The notes beneath the pieces are model-generated. The model was not told the DNA's origin. It saw only the letters and a list, made by a program, of their open reading frames with translations, and did not search any database. Made by a program: the position numbers and the translations under genes. Of a stretch of 64,000 nt of DNA, positions 48,403 to 57,885 are shown piece by piece (positions within the stretch are counted from its first letter, which is position 1; every line of letters starts with the position of its first letter). Source of the DNA: Guillardia theta CCMP2712 (lineage: Eukaryota > Cryptophyceae > Pyrenomonadales > Geminigeraceae); assembly GCF_000315625.1 (NCBI RefSeq), contig NW_005434571.1, positions 126,092-190,091 of the forward strand. The letters are read 5' to 3'.

Positions 48403-49000
48403 TGAGTACCCTGCTAGGACGAGCGTGAGCGGCGCAGGAGGGGTTTAGGACTTTGAAGGGGGGTGTCGGTGACTGTAATAAAAGGGTGGGCTGGGGTTGT
48501 CACTCCCGGGGTTGGGTCTTGCAGGTGTATCAGGGGGTGGGGGGTAAAGTGAGTCAGCAAGTCACGTTATTCGCGGGGGTTGTAAAGAAGCGGTCACGTC
48601 AAAAACGGGAAAAAAATCCAACGAAACTACTCTGTTTCGACTTAGTCACGTTGATCGCGGGGCTTAAAAACTCCCTTTGTAAAGAATCTGAAAAAGAAAG
48701 ATTTCGAAGCGATTCCTCTCGTCCCCAAGAGACGAAAGGTGGAATATGATTTGTTCGTCTCTTCCCAAAATCCTGAACTGAGAGTCAATGTAGAAATTGG
48801 ATGTGCGGCTATACATGACAGCCCAAGGGAAAACCTTGGATTGAACGTTTATTGCACAAGACAATGATGGCACAAGCAACGTTTGGACAATCAAGAACGA
48901 TGAGATAGAGCTAAAAATGCAAACACTCGTTCATTGATCTATTGATAACCAATAGGGTAACGATGAAAGGAATAAATTAAAGAAATTTCCGAAGATTTTC
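48403..49000. other. Spacer between HTH-PB1 genes
   Basis: 48430-48560 is G-rich on the + strand (gggtgggctggggttg, cagggggtggggggtaaag), immediately upstream of paralogue 1. The remainder is AT-rich with no gene seen. Confidence 0.5.
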
Positions 49001-49915
49001 TTAACAAATCAGCTGCACATTCATTCTAACATACAGGCCCGCTGGAAAATGCTTCATGGCAATGCCAAGCTCATGGTCAGAGGAGACAATTATGTTGTCA
49101 CCATCCGCGTCTTGGTAAAACAGTCTCATAGTGTCTGCGAATGCGACGTCGAGGCCAAATTCTTTGATCACCGCTTCAACAAGCTTTCGATACCCTTGAA
49201 ACGGTTCACCAAGCCAGTTAGTGTCAAGCCACAATGGAATGACTCTGCAGGATTGATCGTTTGAAGTAGAAACAAGGAACTCAACCATGCATCTTCCATT
49301 GCTTGGACTTGATTCCTCAATTCCCCAAAACCCGTGCTCTCCGCCGTAACTCGAATCCAAGTCAGACCTTGCTTCTGTGCATTCTGTATCCGATCGGATA
49401 AATTCAACATTTTTGTTGTTGAAATGTGCTGCATAATTCTTTCTTATCTTCTCAACGCTGCTTGGTCGCAAAATTTTCGAAATGGCAGATCTGCTGGTTC
49501 CAAAGAGCCTTGCAATCTGTGCTTGAGTCATCCTTTGTCGCGGATCACGCACTGAGTCCAATTCAACGATTGCTGCCCTCTGGGAAGGTGTCAAACGCAT
49601 CTTGCGGGAAAGCTTTCCTGTTTTCTTTGTACCGAAGCTTTCGAGCCCGTTTCCGAGAGACATAGCATAGGTTCCAGACTGCCATGTGTTTCCCTGCAAG
49701 ATAGCAGCGCCCAGAACAGCTCCATTATTGTGTGTATATACTGGCGTGTACCCGCTACATACATGAGAATCACATGCTGCGAGAGGATCATGATTGCGAA
49801 TTTCCATTGTTGGCTGTATTTCACACTGGTTTGCGAGATGTTCGACAGCAGGCAGCTGATAGACTGCTTGATCATAATGATAGGTGTGAAAGAAGGTTTC
49901 AGGATAGTGATGCAT
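49001..49915 (-). CDS. HTH - PB1 putative transcription factor (paralogue 2)
   Basis: Uninterrupted 304-aa ORF. Residues ~104-151 are the helix-turn-helix (KMRLTPSQRAAIVELD, IARLFGTSRSAISKILR), clearly homologous to paralogue 1. Residues ~219-300 are a PB1 domain with acidic OPCA motif YQDADGDNIIVSSDHEL. The first strand (CRVIPLWLDT) lacks the lysine that defines the basic face, so this PB1 looks acidic-only (type I), whereas paralogue 1 looks two-faced. The N-terminal Cys4 pairs of paralogue 1 are absent; the N-terminus is His/Tyr-rich. A TATA box lies 37 nt upstream of the ATG. Confidence 0.75.
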   Translation of the reverse strand: MHHYPETFFHTYHYDQAVYQLPAVEHLANQCEIQPTMEIRNHDPLAACDSHVCSGYTPVYTHNNGAVLGAAILQGNTWQSGTYAMSLGNGLESFGTKKTGKLSRKMRLTPSQRAAIVELDSVRDPRQRMTQAQIARLFGTSRSAISKILRPSSVEKIRKNYAAHFNNKNVEFIRSDTECTEARSDLDSSYGGEHGFWGIEESSPSNGRCMVEFLVSTSNDQSCRVIPLWLDTNWLGEPFQGYRKLVEAVIKEFGLDVAFADTMRLFYQDADGDNIIVSSDHELGIAMKHFPAGLYVRMNVQLIC

Positions 49916-49951
49916 GTTTATCTTCAGCCTCCTCTCTTGTGCCTAGTGTTG

Positions 49952-49959
49952 TTTTTATA
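49952..49959 (-). promoter_or_regulatory. TATA box of HTH-PB1 paralogue 2
   Basis: TATAAAAA on the minus strand, 37 nt upstream of the ATG at 49915. Same spacing as in the subtilisin gene, implying a very short 5' UTR. Confidence 0.55.
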
Positions 49960-50899
49960 AGCAAGTTTCTGTGGCAACAGGGAGAAAGAAAAGCAGGTCC
50001 GCCTCGGATCTTGGTTGGGGGGACGTGGTCTGTGATACCTCCGAGTTGTTTTGAGTACCGGTACGAGACACGAGAGAAAGGTGGGTATCTTTGTCTTTGA
50101 AAAGCTACAAGGTGGAGACGATTGGGAATGATATCAAGGAGTCCTTTTGACAGGGGTATTCTGCCTATGGGTGTAGGGTGGGGTGCTTGCGTCAGCGATT
50201 GCAAGTGGAAAAAAGAAACTAAAATGAGCGACCATTGCCACAGGGGGATGTGACCATTGTAATCTCCGAGATCATTTACGCTGATGGTACTTTGATATGC
50301 TTCGGAAGGGGAAAAGAGGGGTGGGGGTGCGCGGGCTCAAAAGGGGCAAGCAAAGCTTGCGGGTGGAAAAAAGAAATCCTGCAGGTGGAAAAAAGAATCT
50401 GTTAGCGCCGGGATCCCAAAAAAAGGGGAGCCAGGCAAGAAAGACCCTTTTTTCCGGCCGGGATCCCAAAATAGCGCAAATGCCAAGAAAAAGGGTGTTT
50501 TGGGATCCTCCCGAGGGTGGGTGGTTCCAATCGGTGTAGAACCCCACCCCCGATCAGATTTGAATCTGCAACCTCAAACCGGAATTATTTTGAGATCCAA
50601 GAGTTATAACAGATCTAAATCGGCATACAAGGGTTTTACGGGTTTTAAAATCGGGACGTGTGGTACAAAGATCAGTACTGCTGGTACCAACACGAAGAAA
50701 AATTGCCAAGCAAAACGATGCAGAGGGGGGTGGTGGGTGGTGGGTGGTGGGTAGTGTACGTTACATGGGAAGGAGGGGTGGGGTCCCTCCTCACCCCCCC
50801 GAACCCCTTCCAAGAACTGGGTCCTTCCTAGCCTTAAGAAGGACGGACCCTCCTCACGATGGGGAAGGCAGCACCCCGTCGTGTCCCGCACCCTGAGCA
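49960..50899. repeat. Repeat-rich left flank of the Crypton-like element
   Basis: No gene. Contains three copies of (g)gtggaaaaaagaa (near 50208, 50361, 50386), two of cgggatcccaaaa (near 50410 and 50460) and one inverted copy ttttgggatcc (near 50498). A tggtggg run lies at about 50725-50755 and a C-rich stretch just before the recombinase ORF. One edge of the mobile element probably falls in this region, but I could not fix it. Confidence 0.5.
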
Positions 50900-53567
50900 A
50901 TGGCGGACAATGGCGGACAAAGCCAACCGCTGGAGGCTGGTCTCCACCAGGATGGCAACCAAGCCTGCGCGAGTCATGCAGGCGATAGTCATGACCAGGA
51001 AGTTGATCAGCTCTCTCCATCCAGTTCTACGAACCCCCCGGCTGTGGCACAGCCCAACTCGTGTGTCTTCGGTGCTGTTTGCTTGATGCAAAAGGAGGCA
51101 AACGCTGTTCTGAAGGTATGCAAAATATGCAGGTTGTGCTTTCACCTTGTCTGTGCATGGGAGTTAGCTGGCTCGGATCGCAATGATGAATGTGGAAAGC
51201 ATGCACCTCGTTCACGCAGAAAGAGGGTCAAAGACAAGAATGCGCTTCTGAGAATATTTGACGACCCTGAGGCTTGTAGCATTTCGGCTTCAGATGACCC
51301 CAACATCCAAGCATTTCTTGATCTGGAATTCAACACGGTGAGCCGAAGCACTCAAGAGACGTATGCTTATCGAATTATGGGTATGATCGAGTTCTTCCAG
51401 AAGGATCCAAGATATCACGCAGCACTCAACCCAGGTCGCACGAACCTGAAGCTCCCATTGCCATTGGACTTGCTCCAGGCTTTCTTTGGTTGGCTGTGTG
51501 AGCACGACGGAATGAGGACAGCAGGGTCCAAGAGGAAGGCAGCATCGGCAGTAAGTGCGGACGGCGAAGAAGAAGAAGAAAATGCAGATACCCCAGACGT
51601 GGCAGGTCACGAGCGTCAGGCAGAGGTAGCCAACATTTTGCAAGTATCAAGCAGAGACAAAGCAACCGTAGCTGTGTCCACCGTGCAGGGTTACAAAAGT
51701 GCGTTGAAATATCTGTACAGACGCAGGAATGTTATGTTTACGGCAATTGGGTTGAAAACTGGCGGAAGATCATTGGATGACATACTGGATGGTTATATCA
51801 ATTCCTATACCAAAGAAGTTACCCGGAAGAAGGGCGACGGTGTGATGCAGGCCCACGAGGGCAAGACAACTCTATCCATGCCAGAGTATAAAGCACTGAA
51901 CAACATCTTGAAGGAGCTGAGACCTCGCAGAGGAAGTTCAGAGTCCGGCAGTTCATGGATTTTCTCTTGGGCATGCTGTTCTGTCATGTGGAACCTGGTA
52001 TGCAGAAGTGAGAGTCTAGACATTTTGCATCTTGAGCACTTTGACTGGGAAAATGATTGCATGAAGGTGGTCTTACTCAAGACAAAAAAAGATCAGTGTG
52101 GCATTGGTACTGACATGCGAAGCACGAGGATAAAACATGTGTTTGCATCGCCCTACACACCAGAAATGTGTCCTATTCTCATTCTTGGGTTGTATATATT
52201 TGCCACGCGACATGGGCAAGTCTCATTCTCTGGAACGAAGTTATTCCCAGGATCAGACCAAAAGCAAAGGTTTTGCACGTTATTGCAAAGAGGGATTCGA
52301 CAAGCTGCAGACCAGTATCATGGCAACTTGGAAGAAGCAGGGAGTCATTCGCTGCGCAAGGGAGGAATATCTCATCTCCTTGCTTTTCTGGAAGGACCAG
52401 GTAAGGGCCAACCGTTGCATGAAGGTTTACTGAATGGTGCAATGCAGGAGTACCAACTGTTTATATTCGAGCCAACTGGAGGATAGGTCATTCATGAGTG
52501 TGATGTTCTCCACGGCACTATGCTGAGTCATGCGGTTGACAGGAGACACAGAGGACCGGTACATCGTGGGAGGAGCAGGAGGCGATCAGATGTGTGGCAG
52601 ACTTTTAGCAGGGAACGATCCTAGCACGGCTGAATTTGCTGTGCTACCACCACATTTTTCCCCTGAAGGGATGCAAGAGATACAAGCGATAGGATGGGAC
52701 AAATTCATCAAGAGTTTCAATGAACTGCCGCGGGGGTTCAGGAATTGTATACCTTTCTTTCTGGCTAGTATTTTGTATCATCTTCCCACTCTGCAAGCAT
52801 GGTTCCCTGATCCACAGCATTCCATATGGGAAATTCCGCTATTTGGCATGTTTGGACAGGACACGATGAGTAGATTGAATCAGCTACGTGACAAAGTAGT
52901 TTTGAAGGTTCACAGTTGCCAAGAGTGTGGCATGCTCGCACATGGGATTCCAACAAAGACCGATATCATTCATACCATTAAGGAGCTTGTGACGAAAGTA
53001 TCAAAGGTTGAAGGCATGTTCACAATTGACGTGATGAGAAAAGCTGCAGAGTCTGGAGAGACAATGGAGGCATCGACCAAGTCAATGGAGTCAGAGATGT
53101 TAAAGGCGTTAGACATGGTGACACAACAATTGAATGCCCACAACAAAGCACTGAACAAGACACTGAAGGAGAACTCGAAACAAACACAGCAAGGTTTGGA
53201 AAGAGTTTGGATGAAGCTGCATAACATAGAGGAGAACATGAAAGTTATGTTCGAAATGATCACATCAGTGTTGCATGGAAATAATTCTGTGCGAGACGGG
53301 AGTTCGGTGGAACACAGGTTTGCATGGCGGGAAGGAACACAAGACAATGAATTGCTTGTGGAAAACAGCTCGGAAGCAAGCTCAGGATCAGACATGGAAG
53401 AAGATGGGTCATTGAACAGTGGAGCAGACAACGATGAGGCCACTCCAGGCGAAGACCAATCATTGAATGATGACGAAGTAGAGGGCGATTGGTTCGAATG
53501 GGGGGGGGCCGCCACATGGTTCCTGCAGATTTCGAATGGCCACAGAAAGTATCAGTCAGAAACATGA
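50900..53567 (+). CDS. Crypton-type tyrosine recombinase (YR)
   Basis: Three exons in frame: 50900-52400, 52448-52486, 52543-53567. A Cys/His zinc-finger-like N-terminus (CKICRLCFHLVCAWEL) comes first, then a SAM-like core-binding region and an acidic insert. The catalytic domain follows: Arg369 in NLVCRSESLDILHLEHFDW, His483-x-x-Arg486 in HSLRKGG, and nucleophile Tyr520 in GDTEDRYI, which appears only after two introns (46 and 56 nt) are removed. It should cut and rejoin DNA through a 3'-phosphotyrosyl link. A helical and acidic tail follows. In the genomic frame it stops at 53567, 20 codons after a G9 run; removing one G would continue into the DNA-binding domain. Alternative: no splicing, leaving a dead ORF without Tyr. 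Confidence 0.82.
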
Positions 53568-54031
53568 TGACGTATTGGTATCAAGGGCGGATTAGAAGCA
53601 TTGATGGAAGGGTACAAAGAATCAGACCATTTTATAACTTTTACAAACTGAATTTGAGGCATGACTTGAAAACGAAACCCAGCAGGAGGAATCTTTACAA
53701 AGCAAGGTGCGTGATGATGGAGATAGAGAAGATTTGCCGGGAGAACGGAACGATTGGTGAACAAGGCGAGATACGGGCAGACAACATCCAGGAATGTTAC
53801 GACAAAGCCTTTCATGTGCTGGTTGAGAGAGCATACGGGAAGTCGGCATGGCAGAGGCGTGAACTCAAGCACAGATATGAACAGCTGAGTTACATCACGT
53901 TTTGCAACAAGTTACACTTGGAGAAGGATAGGACGACAGCTCGACCTGAACACACACAAGACTCCATGGAGTCTTCAGATGAGAGTAGGGAAAGAACGAC
54001 ATATGCTGCAGCATTGTTGAAAGACTTATGA
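53489..54031 (+). CDS. GCR1_C-like DNA-binding domain of the Crypton-like element (frameshifted 3' part)
   Basis: The in-frame segment from the G9 run to the TGA at 54031 encodes ~175 aa. Residues DFEWPQKVSVRNMMTYWYQG resemble the start of the GCR1_C domain found at the C-terminus of Crypton recombinases, followed by helices with many Arg/Lys (RPFYNFYKLNLRHDLK, SRRNLYKARCVMMEIEKIC). No independent start codon context is convincing, so I read it as the 3' part of the recombinase gene, out of frame by one base in a G homopolymer. Confidence 0.65.
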   Translation: MVRMGGGRHMVPADFEWPQKVSVRNMMTYWYQGRIRSIDGRVQRIRPFYNFYKLNLRHDLKTKPSRRNLYKARCVMMEIEKICRENGTIGEQGEIRADNIQECYDKAFHVLVERAYGKSAWQRRELKHRYEQLSYITFCNKLHLEKDRTTARPEHTQDSMESSDESRERTTYAAALLKDL

Positions 54032-54089
54032 CAGTGGGATGGGAATGAAGATGAACATATGTTTCACCTACATGATTCTACACCATCCC

Positions 54090-54645
54090 ATCTGCCATCA
54101 CTCCTCTACCATCACTCCTCTACCATCACTCCTCTACCATCACTCCTCTGCCATCACTCCTCTACCCTCTACCATCACTCCTCTACCATCCCTCCTCTGC
54201 CATCCCTCCTCTACCATCCCTCCTCTGCCATCACTCCTCTACCATCACTCCTCTACCATCCCTCCTCTGCCATCCCTCCTCTACCATCACTCCTCTGCCA
54301 TCCCTCCTCTGCCATCACTCCTCTACCATCACTCCTCTGCCATCCCTCCTCTACCATCACTCCTCTGCCATCACTCCTCTACCATCACTCCTCTGCCATC
54401 ACTCCTCTGCCATCACTCCTCTGCCATCACTCCTCTACCATCACTCCTCTGCCATCACTCCTCTGCCATCACTCCTCTACCATCCCTCCTCTACCATCAC
54501 TCCTCTGCCATCACTCCTCTACCATCACTCCTCTACCATCACTCCTCTACCATCACTCCTCTACCATCACTCCTCTGCCATCCCTCCTCTACCATCCCTC
54601 CTCTGCCATCACTCCTCTGCCATCACTCCTCTACCGTCTCTCTCC
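54090..54645. repeat. 14-bp pyrimidine-rich minisatellite
   Basis: About 40 tandem copies of a 14-bp unit (cactcctctaccat), varying at two positions (tAcc/tGcc and atcAct/atcCct). Because 14 is not a multiple of 3, each frame repeats every 42 nt and stays open, creating spurious 230- and 249-aa ORFs. It starts about 60 nt after the Crypton-like ORF. Confidence 0.95.
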
Positions 54646-54859
54646 CTTGTTGGCATCTTTTCTCGGACATCTGTCATCTACCTGTCGTCTTCTTCGTTTC
54701 CCCAACACATCTTGTCCGAACTCCCCTGTGAAGTTGCCTTGCGTATTTACCACGCCGGAACAAATTTTCGAAACGGAACTGAGATACTACCCGGTTTACA
54801 GACGTTAAAAGGACCGGTGATCAGTTTCCGAGGGCTATGAGGGGAAAAAAACATCTTTG

Positions 54860-55450
54860 TTTCTTGCCAAGGATCTCTCCGACACCTGTCCGATCATGAC
54901 CGTACTGACCTTGCAAGACTCTGTGAGAGGCGGGCCTGGGATCCCGCCGGGGACTCGGAGACTCCGGGGATCATCCCGTGATTGTTGCCGGGGCACCGGA
55001 GTTATCTGAGGTTCGGCACCCGGCACTCTGCCACTGATGGTAACGGAAGCAGTAGTGAAGGCGGCTCCCGGTCTACCAGGCTGGACGGACGGTGATCGGC
55101 CCGGGTCAGGAAACTTCAAGAAACGGCGTGAACTTCGGAACCATACTAATCAGGCGGGCAGTTGAGACGGTGGCCGACTGGGCGAACGGCGTAACCGTGA
55201 ACTGAACTTCTGAAGTTGAACTGAGGGGCTCGGTGCCACTACTGCAGCGGCCTCAGGCGTGACTCCCGCCGGCAACTCCCGCCGGCACAGTGCCGTTGGG
55301 CCCGGGCAGGTGAAGTTATGTCAATGGTAGGTGACCGTTCAACTTCCGAGACAATGCTTGCCGGGATGGCAAGCCAATGACACGGTGAATGGGAACAACG
55401 CTCCCAGGTGGGATGGAAGACTGGGACGCACGTCTCAGGCCATGCGTCAC
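54860..55450. repeat. GC-rich island E
   Basis: GC-rich, gene-free, with recurring gaacttcggaa / gaacttctgaagttgaact words also seen in islands A, B and D. No coding frame supported. Confidence 0.55.
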
Positions 55451-55631
55451 ATGTGGCGGGAGGAGGCGGGTGAGAGGTTTGATGCCGAATGTTGACATCA
55501 AGACATAGACGGATCAAGTTGTGGCATGATATGGGGCACTGAAGGATTCCTGGGTGTCTCTTTATACATAGTAGTATAGTTTACATGCCCTGCAGTACGA
55601 AATGATGATGATGATTATGACTCAGTGAGAT

Positions 55632-55672
<41 letters not shown>

Positions 55673-56240
55673 GAGGGGGGGTCGTTGAATGCTGCAGTCG
55701 AAGTAGATGTTGTCGAAAAGCGTCGAAAAGCATCGCATGGTCCAGAAGCGTCGGTGTCTCACTGCCACGAGGTTGGGCCTGATCCGGGATGATCATGGGG
55801 AGGCAACCGTCAAGCCTCCGTGACTCAGAGAGACCGCACGCTTGAAGACGACCCTTGAGTGAGACACTGCATGGTGAGTCCATCATGGGGGAGAGGAGCA
55901 TGGCAGCCGGGATGGGGCAGGGGATGCAACCGGCGGCTGTCACGGTGGGGGGGGGAGGCGGCGGGCGTCGCCGCCATGGGGCATGCGGGGTTTGAAAGTG
56001 GGACAAGTCGCAACGGACGGGCCGCAAGGCACCCGGTACATATCTGTACGGGGGGGGGTACCGGGAGCGGGTTAGAATTGAGTAAAGGCTGGGGTGCCCG
56101 TACCCACCCCGGTACCGCGGGCGGTACCGGGGGGATCAGTCAACCCCGCCCCTAAATGTCGCCCTTGTTTTTTTTCCCCTTTGCTCCTGTACCTTTTTGA
56201 AAATCTCAAAACATCCCAATCGTAGAATTCAGATCGGGGT
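55451..56240. other. Spacer with ATC/AGC microsatellites and G runs
   Basis: Contains (atc)n(agc)n at about 55630-55675 and poly-G runs (55945, 56050). The composition is mixed and no gene is supported. Confidence 0.55.
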
Positions 56241-56720
56241 ATCACTAGGAGACCTACGGGCGCAGATTGATCTCGGTCATTGCCAATGGGGGACATGACC
56301 TGTATATCCTCCGTTATCACGAGGTCTGTATATCCCCCGATATCACTTGGGTGTTCCTAGAACGGAGGGGTGGTGAGAATTGCCTGCATGCAGGGAAAAA
56401 AAAAAATTTACACTGAGTGCAGTCCTGGCCGTTTAGGGGTCAGAGTCACGGCAAGGAGCAGCTCATGGGACAGCGCGGCGCAGGCCGCTGAGTGTTTCCG
56501 ATTGAGTCGCAGCAGTCCTCAACCCTCAGATCTGATCTGTATATATCCCCCGATATCCGATGATCCCCCTCGGTGTTCATAGAACGGAGGGGTGGTGAGA
56601 ATTGCCTGCATGCAAGGAGAAAAAAAAGAATTGCGGCCGCGCCGGGGGTCACACGCCGGACTGGGAGCACTCCGACTCGGCAGCTCATGGGACACTGGAG
56701 CCTCGGAGCGCTCCGAGCCA
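56240..56720 (+). repeat. Local direct duplication
   Basis: 56320-56405 and 56535-56640 are similar: ctgtatat..cccccgatatc, then tagaacggaggggtggtgag, then attgcctgcatgca and an A run. Each copy is followed later by cagctcatgggaca. In the second copy the sequence between the A run and cagctcatgggaca is markedly more GC-rich. Confidence 0.75.
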
Positions 56721-57375
56721 GCGGCCAGCACCCAGTACGGTCAGGCTCCGATCGGACCGACGGCCGACTGACTGCAGTCAGGCGGCACAACCCTCAGTCG
56801 GGGGCCGGCTCCTCCGCCGGACCCTCACAGTGACCCTCAACCCCCGGGCCCAGTTACCGTACTACCTTTGAGTGAAGGAAATGTACCGTACCGCAGTCGC
56901 GGCCGGCCCGGCAGTGCCACGAGCAGTCACGGTGCCACCGGGCCGGCCGTCACAGTCACTGGCCCAGTGGAACGGTAAGGCCCAATGGCAGCCGGCAGAC
57001 ACACGCCGCCGGCCGCGTGCCACATTGGCCCAGGCGGCTCCGACTGACTCCCCCCCGGGGCCCGGCCCGCCGGGCCGCCGGGGCCGCGGGGCCGCCGGTA
57101 GTACGGCCCGGGCGGCGCGGCCCTGGCTCACAAGCTGTCACTGTGCGGCCTCCCGGGCCCACTGAGTCATTCCGGCGCCGTACCGCCGGTACGGTACTGT
57201 AGTACGGTCGCCCCCGTACGGTCACCGCCCCGGACCGGACGCCGGGGCACGCCACCGTGACCACCGCAGCCCGGAGCTCCAGGCTCCGAGGAGCCTCCGG
57301 CCTGCCTCCGAGCCTGTGAGAGTCGAGAGTCCGGCTGGGCTGCCCGGCCCGCCCGGGCCGGGGCGCCGGGGCCCG
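56720..57375. repeat. GC-rich island F
   Basis: Extremely GC-rich with ggcccgg, ccgccgg and gtacggtac words. Apparent ORFs on all frames lack domains and reflect composition only. Confidence 0.65.
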
Positions 57376-57378
57376 CCC

Positions 57379-57543
57379 ATGGAAACTAACACAATCAACT
57401 CCTCAGAGACAACCTCAACAAGAAACAACGTTAACAACTCTACCAGTGACTGTTGGAAGTGTGATTTGAAGCTCAATCATACGCAAGGGAATCCAATGTC
57501 GGACCGTCAGCGTTGCCGCGAGTGCGCAAAGAATCAAAGTTGA
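57379..57543 (+). CDS. Possible small CxxC...CxxC protein
   Basis: 54 codons from an ATG right at the edge of island F, where composition returns to normal. Two CxxC pairs (CWKC and CREC, 22 residues between them) suggest a small zinc ribbon. No family recognised; it could equally be an exon or remnant of a longer gene or of a mobile element. Confidence 0.25.
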   Translation: METNTINSSETTSTRNNVNNSTSDCWKCDLKLNHTQGNPMSDRQRCRECAKNQS

Positions 57544-57885
57544 AATCAGAACGAGGACAACGGCCCACGAGCTGGCAAAAAAACAAGTACGGCATGGATT
57601 GACTGCACAATGAGTCTTCAAGCCTTGAAGAGTCTTTCCGGGCTTTCTGGGTCGGGCCCACTCGGGGGCTCTGTTCATGTGAAGGTTCGCGCTAACTTAA
57701 CCGGATTTATTCAAAAATGTTTGGGCTGGAATCATTTCACAGTCATATGTACATTACACCTGCCTGAACCAATCGTTGGCGATCCGATCCGATCCGATCC
57801 GATCTGATCATTGCCAAGGTGCCGGGCACGATATCGTGGTCGGTCGTCTAGGCACTATCATCCAGGAAGCTTTAAAAAGTTCTTT
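57544..57885. repeat. Spacer with (gatcc)n run
   Basis: Five or so copies of gatcc at about 57781-57806. No gene seen; precedes the CDC14 3' end. Confidence 0.55.

Larger units (their letters stand above)
50900..54031 (+). mobile_element. Crypton-like tyrosine recombinase element
   Basis: Encodes a tyrosine recombinase followed by a GCR1_C-like DNA-binding domain, the arrangement described for Crypton DNA transposons; no reverse transcriptase is present, which argues against DIRS/Ngaro. The coding extent is given; termini and target-site repeats were not found. A repeat-rich flank lies to the left and a 14-bp minisatellite to the right. Everything needed for activity seems intact except a frameshift at the G9 run (53500-53508). 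Confidence 0.75.

Noticed and set aside
50859-51086. Alternative small ORF overlapping the recombinase start
   Set aside because: Out of frame with the YR gene, no domain; the YR frame continues with a zinc-finger-like and catalytic sequence.
54090-54645. Possible CRISPR array
   Set aside because: Units are 14 bp with no unique spacers; it is a minisatellite in a eukaryotic genome.
54039-54808. ORFs of 230 and 249 aa rich in Ser/Pro/Leu/His
   Set aside because: They are translations of the 14-bp minisatellite; the period keeps each frame open without any coding signal.
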